Below, one piece after another: positions 15,799 through 25,051 of a stretch of 64,000 nucleotides of DNA (its first letter is position 1; the number at the start of each line of letters is the position of its first letter). The notes beneath the pieces are model-generated. The model saw nothing but the letters and a program-made list of their open reading frames with translations. It did not search any database and had not been told where the DNA came from. This DNA comes from Micromonospora phaseoli (GTDB taxonomy: Bacteria; Actinomycetota; Actinomycetes; Mycobacteriales; Micromonosporaceae), in NCBI RefSeq assembly GCF_900109115.1, contig NZ_FNYV01000011.1, positions 1-64,000 of the forward strand, read 5' to 3'. The position numbers and the translations under genes were made by a program.

Positions 15799-16003
15799 TC
15801 AGCCCCGCGGGCGGTACCGCAGGCCGTCCATCAGCAGGTCGAGCAGCCGTCGTGCCTGGTCACGCTGCTCCCGTACGCCGGTGGCCAGGGACACCCCGAG
15901 TACGTCACCGGGGTCGACGTCGGGCCGGATCGTGCCGGCCGTCGGGCCCGCTTCGAGCAGTCGGGCGACGGCCGCGCGAAGCCGGTCCCGGCGCGGCGAC
16001 CGA
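15799..16003 (-). pseudogene. C-terminal remnant of a TetR-family regulator
   Basis: On the minus strand the last ~60 codons before the stop at 15799 read AAVARLLEAGPTAGTIRPDV, then DPGDVLGVSLATG, then REQRDQARRLLDLLMDGLRY. This matches the ligand-domain C-terminus of TetR regulators of the SbtR-like type. No helix-turn-helix or start codon lies upstream; the frame runs into the terminator of the sucB gene. The segment after DVL also looks shortened relative to the family. It is read as a deletion remnant. Confidence 0.65.
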
Positions 16004-16035
16004 GGTGCAAGATCGCGGAGCCCGTGGGGAGAGGG

Positions 16036-16069
16036 AAGGGCGCCCCGGGGTGGACCCGGGGCGCCCTTT
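16036..16069 (-). terminator. Terminator of lpdA-sucB operon
   Basis: A perfect 14-bp hairpin (aagggcgccccggg paired with cccggggcgccctt) with a 5-nt loop lies 15 nt past the sucB stop. Confidence 0.75.
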
Positions 16070-16083
16070 GCCGAGGCGGTGGG

Positions 16084-17895
16084 TTACAGGCCCAGCTCGG
16101 CCTCGAAGTTGCCGGCCTCCAGCCGCTCCTTGACCGAGACCAGGAAGCGGGCCGCGTCGGCGCCGTCGATCAGCCGGTGGTCGTACGAGAGGGCCAGGTA
16201 GACCATCTGGCGTACCGCGATCACCTCTCCCAGCTCCGGGTCGTTCACCACGACCGGACGCTTGACCACGGCACCCGTGCCCAGCATCGCCGACTGCGGC
16301 GAGGGCACGATCGGGGTGTCGAACAGGGCACCCCGGCTGCCGGTGTTGGTCAGCGTGAAGGTCGCACCGGCGATCTCGTCCGGGCTGATCTTGTTGGTCC
16401 GGGTGCGCTCGGCCAGGTCGGCGACCCGCTTGGCGATGCCGCCCAGGTTCAGGTCACCGGCGTTGTGGATGACCGGCACCAGCAGACCCCGCTCGGTGTC
16501 CACGGCGATGCCGAGGTTCTCGGCGTCCGGGTAGGTGATCGTCCCGGCGTCGAGATCCATGCTGGCGTTGACGATCGGGTAGGCCTGCAGCGCCTCGATC
16601 GCCGCCAGGGCGAAGAACGGCAGGAACGACAGCTTGACGCCGTGCCGCTGGAGGAACGAGTCCTTTGCCTGCGCCCGCAGCTTGGCGACCTTGGTGACGT
16701 CCACCTCGATCACCGTGGTGAGCTGCGCCATGTCGTGCAACGACTGGAGCATCCGCTTGGCGATTGCCGAGCGGATCCGGGGCAGCTTCTCGGTGGTGCC
16801 GCGCTTGGTGCTCGGCTGCGGCTTCTCGGCGGCCCGGGCCGAGGCAGCGGCCGGCTGCTGCGCGGGGGCCGGGGCGGCCTTGGCCGCCTTGGCCTTCTCG
16901 GCCGCGTCCAGCACGTCCTGCTTGCGGATCCGACCGCCGACGCCGGTGCCGTTGACCGAGGCCAGGTCCACGTTGTGCTCGCCGGCCAACTTGCGGACCA
17001 GCGGGGTGACGTAACCGGCGGCCTCGCCGTTGGCGGCGGGTGCGGCGGCGCGCTCCGGAGCCGCAGTCGGCGTCGGCGGCTGCGCGGCCTGCTCCGCCTT
17101 GACCGGCTCCGGCGAGGTCTCGGCCTCCGCCGCCGGCTCGTTGTACGACATGCCCGGCGTCGGCTCCGACACCTGCGGTTCGGGCTTCGGTTCGGGCTTG
17201 GCCTCCGCCTTCGGCTCGGGCTTCGGCTCCGGCTTCGGCTTCGCCTCGGCCGGGGCGCCGCCGGCGGCACCGACCACGGCCAGCGTGGCACCGACCTCGG
17301 CGGTCTCGTCCTCGGCGACCTTGATCTCCAGGACCGTACCGGCGACCGGCGAGGGGATCTCCGTGTCGACCTTGTCGGTGGAGACCTCCAGCAGCGGCTC
17401 GTCGACCTCGACGGTCTCACCGACCTGCTTGAGCCAGCGGGTGACCGTACCCTCGGTGACGCTCTCACCGAGCGCGGGCATCTGCACCGGGGTGCCCTCG
17501 CCCGACGCCGCGGGTGCGGCCTGGGCCGGCTGCTCGGCCGGCTCCTCGACGGCCGGCTGCTCCGCCTCGGCCTGCGGCTGCTCGGCCGCCTCGGCGGCCT
17601 GCTCCGCTGGGGCCTCTTCCTGCTGCTGCGGGGCGGCCTCGCCGCCGGCCGACTCGCCCTCGCCGGAGATCACCGCCAGCTCGCTGCCGACCTCAGCCGT
17701 CTCGTCCTCGCCCACCACGATCCGGGTCAGCACGCCGGCCGCGGGGGACGGGATCTCGGTGTCGACCTTGTCGGTGGAGACCTCCAGCAGCGGCTCGTCG
17801 ACCTCGACGGTCTCGCCCTCCTGCTTGAGCCAGCGCGTGACGGTGCCCTCGGTGACGCTCTCACCGAGCCGGGGCATGGTGACCGATACCGGCAT
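16084..17895 (-). CDS. sucB: 2-oxoglutarate dehydrogenase E2 / dihydrolipoamide acyltransferase
   Basis: A 603-residue E2 transferring acyl groups to CoA. Two lipoyl domains start at residue ~1 and ~143, each with the lipoylated lysine in EVSTDKVDTEIPSP. They are joined by Ala/Pro/Glu linkers. A peripheral subunit-binding domain (VTPLVRKLAGEHNVDLASV) and the catalytic domain with SYDHRLIDGADA near the C-terminus follow. This double-lipoyl architecture is typical of the actinobacterial protein called SucB. It lies 72 nt downstream of lpdA on the same strand and needs lipoate from LipA and LipB. Assignment to 2-oxoglutarate rather than pyruvate dehydrogenase rests on overall similarity. Confidence 0.92.
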   Translation of the reverse strand: MPVSVTMPRLGESVTEGTVTRWLKQEGETVEVDEPLLEVSTDKVDTEIPSPAAGVLTRIVVGEDETAEVGSELAVISGEGESAGGEAAPQQQEEAPAEQAAEAAEQPQAEAEQPAVEEPAEQPAQAAPAASGEGTPVQMPALGESVTEGTVTRWLKQVGETVEVDEPLLEVSTDKVDTEIPSPVAGTVLEIKVAEDETAEVGATLAVVGAAGGAPAEAKPKPEPKPEPKAEAKPEPKPEPQVSEPTPGMSYNEPAAEAETSPEPVKAEQAAQPPTPTAAPERAAAPAANGEAAGYVTPLVRKLAGEHNVDLASVNGTGVGGRIRKQDVLDAAEKAKAAKAAPAPAQQPAAASARAAEKPQPSTKRGTTEKLPRIRSAIAKRMLQSLHDMAQLTTVIEVDVTKVAKLRAQAKDSFLQRHGVKLSFLPFFALAAIEALQAYPIVNASMDLDAGTITYPDAENLGIAVDTERGLLVPVIHNAGDLNLGGIAKRVADLAERTRTNKISPDEIAGATFTLTNTGSRGALFDTPIVPSPQSAMLGTGAVVKRPVVVNDPELGEVIAVRQMVYLALSYDHRLIDGADAARFLVSVKERLEAGNFEAELGL

Positions 17896-17967
17896 GTTCT
17901 CCAGACTCCTTCATTTCCCTGGTGGGGGGATCATCGCCCGTCGCCGGACGCCGCGGATACGTCGTGG

Positions 17968-19359
<1,392 letters not shown>

Positions 19360-19491
19360 GTCCAACTCCCAGGTCGCTTCGCTGCATCGGGGGTCACGGT
19401 GGGGTAACAAGGACACACCCCACCCCGGTCATCTTGTCACCACCGCGCGGCACCCGCGTACCGAGGTGCCCAACGACACGTCGCGGCCACG

Positions 19492-19497
19492 TACCCT
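19492..19497 (+). promoter_or_regulatory. Candidate -10 box, small conserved gene
   Basis: TACCCT at 19492-19497 would give a leader of about 35 nt to the GTG at 19539. It lies in the divergent region with lpdA. Confidence 0.3.
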
Positions 19498-19538
19498 TGG
19501 CACTGCTTTCGATGACGGACGGGTGGGGAGACGGCTCG

Positions 19539-19868
19539 GTGGGACTGTTCCGGCGACGTAAGCGGGCACGCGCGGCTGACCCCGACCGTACGGTGAATCG
19601 TGCCGACCTGGAGCACCTTGAGAACTTTATCCGCAGCCGAAAGGGCGTCGAGGCGTTCATCGAGCCTCGCACCACGGTCACCGAGACCACCGTCATCCTG
19701 ATCGCCGACGACGGTGAGTGGACCCGGCGCCGCATCGACGGGCCGGACGGTGCGCGGCGCTTCGCGTACCGGTTGAGTATCCCGATCTACGACGTCGCGC
19801 TGATGGGCTACCCGCAGCGGATGCGCGACTACAACGAGCGCCGCAAGCGCCGCCCCGAGCGGTACTGA
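19539..19868 (+). CDS. Conserved actinobacterial protein of unknown function, 109 aa
   Basis: A 109-residue soluble protein starting MGLFRRRKR. The charged N-terminus is followed by an alpha/beta segment with FIRSRKGVEAFIEPRTTVTE, VILIADDGEWTRRRI and IPIYDVALMGYPQRMRDYNE. I recognise it as a family common next to pepA or lpdA in actinobacteria, without known function. The GTG at 19539 has GGGGAG upstream; an ATG at 19512 is the alternative. It converges on pepA across a GGGGCCCC repeat. Confidence 0.75.
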   Translation: MGLFRRRKRARAADPDRTVNRADLEHLENFIRSRKGVEAFIEPRTTVTETTVILIADDGEWTRRRIDGPDGARRFAYRLSIPIYDVALMGYPQRMRDYNERRKRRPERY

Positions 19869-19912
19869 CACACCGCACCGCACCGCGCCGCGCCGGCGGC
19901 CGGTCGGGCCAG

Positions 19913-19969
19913 GGCGTTAAAAGGGGCCCCCTGCTATACGCCAGGCGTTAACAGGGGCCCCTCCTTGCA
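19913..19969 (-). repeat. GGGGCCCC dispersed repeat, family A copy 3
   Basis: An inverted copy of the family. On the minus strand two half-units with GGGGCCCC-TGTTAACGCC are separated by TGGCGTATAGC. It lies between convergent genes, ending 2 nt before the pepA stop, so it may act as a terminator. Confidence 0.8.
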
Positions 19970-19971
19970 CG

Positions 19972-21543
19972 TCAGCCGTTGGCGGCGACGTCGTCGATCA
20001 GGTGGAGCAGGGTGCGGACGGGCACGCCGGTGCCGCCCTTGGTCCAGTAGCCGGTGGCCTCGCCCGGGTGGTAGGACGGCCCGGCGATGTCGAGGTGCGC
20101 CCAGGAGACGTCGTCGGTGACGAACTCGCGCAGGAAGACCCCACCCTGGAGCATGTGGCCGGCCCGATCCATGCCCGCGTTGACCTGCGAGATGTCGGCG
20201 ACGTCGGAGTCCATGCCCTTGCGTACGTCGTCCGGCAGCGGCATCGGCCAGGCCGGCTCACCGACCGCGTCGCCGGCGGTGCGGACCCGCTCGCACAGCT
20301 CGGTGGTGCCCATCACGCCGGAGATCCGCTTGCCCAGCGAGACCACCTGCCCGCCGGTGAGGGTGGAGGTCTCCAGGAGGTAGTCGCAGCCGTCCGCGCA
20401 GGCTCGCGCCATCGCGTCGCCGAGGATCATGCGGCCCTCGGCGTCGGTGTTGAGCACCTCCACCTTCTTGCCGTTGAACATGGTGATCACGTCGCCCGGC
20501 CGGTACGAGGTCCCCGACGGCATGTTCTCCGCTATCGGCACGTACGCGGTCACCGCCACCGGCGGCTTCAACTCGGCCACCGCGAGCATGGTGGCGGCCA
20601 CCGCCGCCGCCCCGGCCATGTCGGACTTCATCTCCCACATGCCCTGCGCCGGCTTGATCGAGACGCCGCCGGTGTCGAACGTGATGCCCTTGCCGACCAG
20701 GGCGACCCGCTTGCCGGTGCCGCCGCCGTCCGGGGTGTAGGTCAGCTTGACCAGCCGGGGCGGGGCCTCCGAGCCCTGGCCGACGGCGATGATGCCGCCG
20801 TACCCACCTTCGCGCAGCGCGACCTCGTCGAGCACCTCCACTTCGAGGCCCGCCCCGCGACCGGCCTCGGCGACCGCGTCGGCGAAGGCCGGTGGGCGCT
20901 GCTCGTTCGGGGCGATGTTGACCCAGTCCCGGGTACGCCGGACCGCGGCGGCCACCGTCGCAGCCCGGACGACCTCGGCCTGGGCTGCCGCGTCCGCGGC
21001 GTCCGGCACGGCCACCAGCACCTCGGCCACCGGCTCCCGCCGGGTCGGCTGGGGACGGGTCTTGTACCCGGCAAAGCGGTACCCGCCCAGCAGCGCGCCC
21101 TCGGCGACCGCGCGCAGCGCGGCGTTGGCGTCGGCGTCGTCGGGCAGCGGCAGCGCGACGGCCACCCGGGGCGCGCCGGCCAGGGCCCGCACCGCGGCTC
21201 CCGCCGCCCGGCGCAGCGCCTCCGGCGCGGGCGCCGCGCCGCTGGGCTCCGGGCCCAGGCCGACCGCGGCGATCACCGGAGCGGTGACGGTGCCCAGCGT
21301 CGCCAGCTTGATCACCTCGCCCGGGCCGCCGGTCGCACCGAGCAGCGCGAGCGTCTCGGTCAGCTTGCCGTCGAAGGCGGCGGCAATGCTCTCGGCACCG
21401 CTGGCGAGCAGCAGGGTGCCGGCGAGGCCGCTGGTGGCGTCCTGTTCGCCGGTCGTAACGTGCACGCCGATCACGATCGCGTCGACGGCGAGCTCGGCGG
21501 GGTCGGTGTCGACCAGGCTCAGGGTGGTGCTGGGCGATGTCAC
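19972..21543 (-). CDS. pepA: Leucyl aminopeptidase (M17)
   Basis: A 523-residue cytosolic aminopeptidase with two metal ions. The M17 core is in the C-terminal half: GKGITFDTGGVSIKP (metal-binding Lys and Asp) and NTDAEGRMILGDAMA (metal ligands and catalytic Arg). The N-terminal half is the variable Macro-like domain, rich in alanine. The GTG at 21543 has a GGGAG ribosome site. It may help peptide turnover; in some bacteria the homologue also binds DNA. Confidence 0.95.
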   Translation of the reverse strand: MTSPSTTLSLVDTDPAELAVDAIVIGVHVTTGEQDATSGLAGTLLLASGAESIAAAFDGKLTETLALLGATGGPGEVIKLATLGTVTAPVIAAVGLGPEPSGAAPAPEALRRAAGAAVRALAGAPRVAVALPLPDDADANAALRAVAEGALLGGYRFAGYKTRPQPTRREPVAEVLVAVPDAADAAAQAEVVRAATVAAAVRRTRDWVNIAPNEQRPPAFADAVAEAGRGAGLEVEVLDEVALREGGYGGIIAVGQGSEAPPRLVKLTYTPDGGGTGKRVALVGKGITFDTGGVSIKPAQGMWEMKSDMAGAAAVAATMLAVAELKPPVAVTAYVPIAENMPSGTSYRPGDVITMFNGKKVEVLNTDAEGRMILGDAMARACADGCDYLLETSTLTGGQVVSLGKRISGVMGTTELCERVRTAGDAVGEPAWPMPLPDDVRKGMDSDVADISQVNAGMDRAGHMLQGGVFLREFVTDDVSWAHLDIAGPSYHPGEATGYWTKGGTGVPVRTLLHLIDDVAANG

Positions 21544-21693
21544 GGAGGCTGCTCCCGGGCGGGCCGGGCCGGTCGCGGGGTGGCGTACCGGCGGTTAGGT
21601 TCCCCGGCGGATGATTTACCCGCCGGACGTCGTTGCTGCCCCGCCGGGTGATCCGACGGTCTCGCCGATGCTAACCAGCCGGGGGCGTCCCGG

Positions 21694-21699
21694 TAAGTT
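21694..21699 (+). promoter_or_regulatory. -10 box for leaderless gcvT
   Basis: TAAGTT ends 6 nt before the ATG at 21706, giving a leaderless message. No glycine riboswitch motif is present. Confidence 0.45.
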
Positions 21700-21705
21700 G
21701 CACCC

Positions 21706-22830
21706 ATGACCGACGTGACCACCGATGCCGCCGTGACCCGGCTGCGTCGTTCTCCGCTGGGTGAGCGACACACCGCGCTCGGCGCCAAGTTCGCCCCGTT
21801 CGGCGGCTGGGAGATGCCGCTGGAGTACGCCGGCGGCGGGGTGCTCCGGGAACACGCCGCGGTGCGTACCGAGGTCGGCGTGTTCGACGTCTCGCACCTG
21901 GGCAAGGTGCGGGTGACCGGCCCGGGAGCGGCCCAGTTCGTCGACGCCTGCCTCAGCAACGACCTGGGACGGATCGGGCCGGGCCGGGCGCAGTACACCC
22001 TCTGCTGCGACGAGGCCACCGGCGGCGTGGTGGACGACATCATCGTCTATCTGCACGCCGACGACCACGTCTTCCTCATCCCGAACGCCGCGAACACCGC
22101 CGAGGTGGTGCGCCGGCTGCGCGCCGCCGCGCCACCGCAGGTCACGGTGACCGACGAGCACGAGGCGTACGCCGTGCTGGCGGTGCAGGGCCCCCGGTCG
22201 GCGCAGCTGCTGAGCGGCCTGGGCCTGCCCACCGAGCACGGATACATGAGCTTCTCGGCGGCGACGCTCGACGGTGTCGAGCTGACCGTGTGCCGGACCG
22301 GCTACACCGGTGAGCTGGGCTACGAGCTGGTGGTACCGGCCGGTGACGCGGTCACGGTCTGGGACGCGCTGTTCGCCGCCGAGCCGGCGCCCCGGGCCTG
22401 CGGGCTGGGTGCCCGGGACACGCTGCGCACCGAGATGGGCTACCCGTTGCACGGCCAGGACCTGTCGCTGGAGATCACGCCGGTGCAGGCCCGCTCGGGC
22501 TGGGCGGTCGGCTGGGACAAGCCGGCCTTCTGGGGCCGTGACGTGCTGCTCGCGGAGAAGACCGCCGGCCCTCGCCGTACGCTGCGCGGCCTGGCGGCCG
22601 TCGACCGCGCCATTCCACGTGCGGGCATGGCGGTGTACTCGGGCGACGAGCGGGTCGGCACCGTCACCAGCGGCACCTTCAGCCCGACGCTGAAGCAGGG
22701 CATCGCCCTCGCGTTGATCGACACCGCCCCCGCCCTTCCCGACGGCGCCGAGCTGCACGTCGACATCCGCAACCGCCGCACCCCCGTCCGCCTGACCCGC
22801 CCCCCCTTCGTCCACCCCTCCGTCAAGTAA
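21706..22830 (+). CDS. gcvT: Aminomethyltransferase (glycine cleavage T protein)
   Basis: A 374-residue folate-dependent enzyme that releases ammonia from the aminomethyl group carried on GcvH lipoate. The family start HTALGAKFAPFGGWEMPLEY is clear. So are GVFDVSHLGKVRVTG, the central CRTGYTGELGYEL and the C-terminal DIRNRRTPVRLTRPPFV. Length is normal. The other gcv genes are not in this window. It depends on lipoylated GcvH and on Lpd, so it fits with the lipoate and lpdA genes nearby. Confidence 0.96.
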   Translation: MTDVTTDAAVTRLRRSPLGERHTALGAKFAPFGGWEMPLEYAGGGVLREHAAVRTEVGVFDVSHLGKVRVTGPGAAQFVDACLSNDLGRIGPGRAQYTLCCDEATGGVVDDIIVYLHADDHVFLIPNAANTAEVVRRLRAAAPPQVTVTDEHEAYAVLAVQGPRSAQLLSGLGLPTEHGYMSFSAATLDGVELTVCRTGYTGELGYELVVPAGDAVTVWDALFAAEPAPRACGLGARDTLRTEMGYPLHGQDLSLEITPVQARSGWAVGWDKPAFWGRDVLLAEKTAGPRRTLRGLAAVDRAIPRAGMAVYSGDERVGTVTSGTFSPTLKQGIALALIDTAPALPDGAELHVDIRNRRTPVRLTRPPFVHPSVK

Positions 22831-22851
22831 CCCACCCGAAGCCGAGACCGC

Positions 22852-22912
22852 GTTGATCAAGAAGTTCGCGTCGCCGATCACGGCGAGATCTGACCCAAAC
22901 TTCTTGATCAAC
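22852..22912. terminator. Long palindrome, family B copy 2
   Basis: The arms gttgatcaagaagtt (22852-22866) and its complement (22898-22912) extend inward to 21 bp with two mismatches. It lies between the convergent gcvT and DUF2314 genes. Confidence 0.75.
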
Positions 22913-22920
22913 AGTGATGG

Positions 22921-24210
22921 TCAGGGGGTGGGGGGGTTGCCGGCGTCGAGGACGGCCTGGGTCCAGCCGCCCTCGATGACGCCGGTGGCGTCGAGGACGG
23001 CCCAGTCGACGATGTCGGCGGCCTCCACCGCGACGGGGGAGCCGATCCGCACCGTGGCATCGGTGTTGGAGTCGCTGGCGCTGACGCCGACGATCCGCTC
23101 CGGGGAGTCCCAGGAGGTGACGCCGGCCCAGACGTACTCGGGGCCGTCGACACCCGGCAGGCCGTACTTGACCACGAGTTGGGTCTCGGCGGGCAGGCGC
23201 CCGCCGCGGAACCGGGCCCGGATGTCGCCGAGGCCGGCGCGGGCGGTGGCGACCGCCCGACTCATCGCGTCGTCCGCACGGGCGTAGCGCACGTCGGGCT
23301 GGATGCCGGCGAAGAGCGTGGCGCAGGCGGCGGCAAAGTACCGTCCGGCCGGACCGGCATGCCCGGCCGGCGGGCGCAGGCTCAGGAACGAGTCGGCCTC
23401 CGGGTCGGTGGCCGGATCCAGCTCCAGCCGGAGCAGCACCGGCGCGGTCGCCCCGTGCTGCTCCGGATTGCCGTACGCCACCGCGATGTCGTGCCCGGTC
23501 ACCGTCGCCAGCACCGGCAGCTGCACGAACGCCGGCACGTCGTCGCCGGTCAGCCCGTCGGTCCAGTCGCGCAGCAGCCGCCGGGCGGCGCCGGTCATCA
23601 CCGCACCCCAGGCCCGGGTGAGATGGTCGGGCACGCCCTGGGTCTGCAACTCCAGCAGGCCGAAGCGGCGCAGCCCCTTGGTGGTGAACCAGAGTCCCTC
23701 GGCATCCGACGAGTAGGGGACGAGCACCCAGTCGACCAGCCGCACCCGACCCTGGGCGTCGGGCAGCGTACGCAGCGCCGCCGCCGGGTCCAGGAACTGC
23801 AGACCGAAGACGTCCACCACGTCGCTGCCGACGGTCTCCGCGACCGCGGCGGCCACCGCCCGGGCGGCCCATTCGTGCGCGGGCGGCCAGCCCGGCCGGT
23901 ACTCGGCCTGCACCACCACCAGGTGGCTCGCGGCGGCCAGCCGGTCCAGCTGCTCCGCACCCGCCCCGAACGCGCTGAGCAGATCCGGCGGCAGCTCCGG
24001 GAACTCGCCGATCGGCCGCACGTCGACGCTCATCAGCGGGCTGTCCAGCATCTGCCGGGCCAACCCGTGCACCGGCTCGGCGAGCCGGCCGGCCAGCCCG
24101 CTCACCGCCGTCCGCGCGGTCACCGATGGCAGTCCCACCGTCGGCACCAGGTACGTCGCGCTGAGCGACTCCGGGACCGGGACGGGCAGGAAGTCGTCGG
24201 TGATGAGCAT
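22921..24210 (-). CDS. DUF2314-like domain protein
   Basis: A 429-residue soluble protein. The C-terminal ~110 residues (VVKYGLPG...EYVWAGVTSW...VRIGSPVAVEAADIVDW) resemble the DUF2314 domain, found alone in YegJ-like proteins. The N-terminal ~300 residues carry no domain I can name; they contain an unusual VVVQAEYRPGWPPAHEWAARAVA stretch. No membrane segments or signal peptide were seen. The ATG at 24210 has GGGGGAA 5 nt upstream, and a TAGCGT box lies at 24252-24257. Function unknown. Confidence 0.6.
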   Translation of the reverse strand: MLITDDFLPVPVPESLSATYLVPTVGLPSVTARTAVSGLAGRLAEPVHGLARQMLDSPLMSVDVRPIGEFPELPPDLLSAFGAGAEQLDRLAAASHLVVVQAEYRPGWPPAHEWAARAVAAAVAETVGSDVVDVFGLQFLDPAAALRTLPDAQGRVRLVDWVLVPYSSDAEGLWFTTKGLRRFGLLELQTQGVPDHLTRAWGAVMTGAARRLLRDWTDGLTGDDVPAFVQLPVLATVTGHDIAVAYGNPEQHGATAPVLLRLELDPATDPEADSFLSLRPPAGHAGPAGRYFAAACATLFAGIQPDVRYARADDAMSRAVATARAGLGDIRARFRGGRLPAETQLVVKYGLPGVDGPEYVWAGVTSWDSPERIVGVSASDSNTDATVRIGSPVAVEAADIVDWAVLDATGVIEGGWTQAVLDAGNPPTP

Positions 24211-24277
24211 GTGTTTCCCCCGGGTGGCCGCGCCGGTGCTGTCGTGGGAGAACGCTACCCGGCGTCGACCGGCCGGA

Positions 24278-25051
24278 TCAGCCGGACAGGGTCAGTCCCA
24301 GGTAGACCAGCGTGGTGACCAGTTCGACGGTCGCGCCGAGCACGTCACCGGTGATCCCGCCGAGGCGGCGTACCACGTGCCTGAGCAGCCCGGCCGCGAC
24401 GGCGAGCGCGCCGAGCACGGCGACCGGCCCCTGCCAGGGACGCTCCGGCACCGCCGCGACCGCGAGCAGCGCGACGGCGATCGTCCCGGTGGCCAGCGCG
24501 ACCGGCCCGACGGTGCCGGCCACCAGCGCGCCGAGGCCCTCCGGGCGGGCCGCCGGAACGCCCCGCCGGCAGGCGAGCGTCACCCCCAGCCGGCCGGCGG
24601 CGACCGCCGTCACCACGGCCGCCAGCGTCGCCGGCCAGGACCGGCCGGCCAGTTCCGCCAGCGCCGCGGCCTGCACCAGCAGGACGAGTACGAGCGCGAC
24701 CACGCCGAACGGCCCGACGTCAGGCTTCTTCATGATCTCCAGCGCGGCCGGACCACGCCGGTACGACCCGAGCGCGTCCACGGTGTCGGCCAGCCCGTCC
24801 AGGTGCAGCCCCCGGGTCAGCAGGGCACCGACGGCGACGGTCACCGCGGCGGCGACCAGCGGCGCGGTGACCGCGCCGAGCGTCAACAGCACACCCGCCA
24901 GCGGTACGCCGAGCAGCGCGCCGACCACCGGGGCGAGCGCCATCGCCGTGCCGGCGGTGACCCGGTCGATCCGGCCGGCGCGCACCGGCGCGACGGTGAG
25001 GGTGGTCAGTGCCAGCCGCGCTCCGTCGCGCAGGCGTGGCTCAGCCGGCAC
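24278..25051 (-). CDS. cobS: Adenosylcobinamide-GDP ribazoletransferase
   Basis: A 257-residue integral membrane enzyme that joins alpha-ribazole to adenosylcobinamide-GDP, the last assembly step of cobalamin. The family signature GLHLDGLADTVDALGSY with MKKPDVGPFG is clear, and there are about six or seven membrane segments. The GTG at 25051 overlaps the 3' end of the upstream cobU-cobT gene by 11 nt, indicating translational coupling and a single operon. Confidence 0.92.
   Translation of the reverse strand: MPAEPRLRDGARLALTTLTVAPVRAGRIDRVTAGTAMALAPVVGALLGVPLAGVLLTLGAVTAPLVAAAVTVAVGALLTRGLHLDGLADTVDALGSYRRGPAALEIMKKPDVGPFGVVALVLVLLVQAAALAELAGRSWPATLAAVVTAVAAGRLGVTLACRRGVPAARPEGLGALVAGTVGPVALATGTIAVALLAVAAVPERPWQGPVAVLGALAVAAGLLRHVVRRLGGITGDVLGATVELVTTLVYLGLTLSG

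Noticed and set aside
21544..21705. Glycine riboswitch upstream of gcvT
   Set aside because: The gap has none of the conserved glycine aptamer motifs. A -10 box 6 nt from the ATG leaves no room for a leader.
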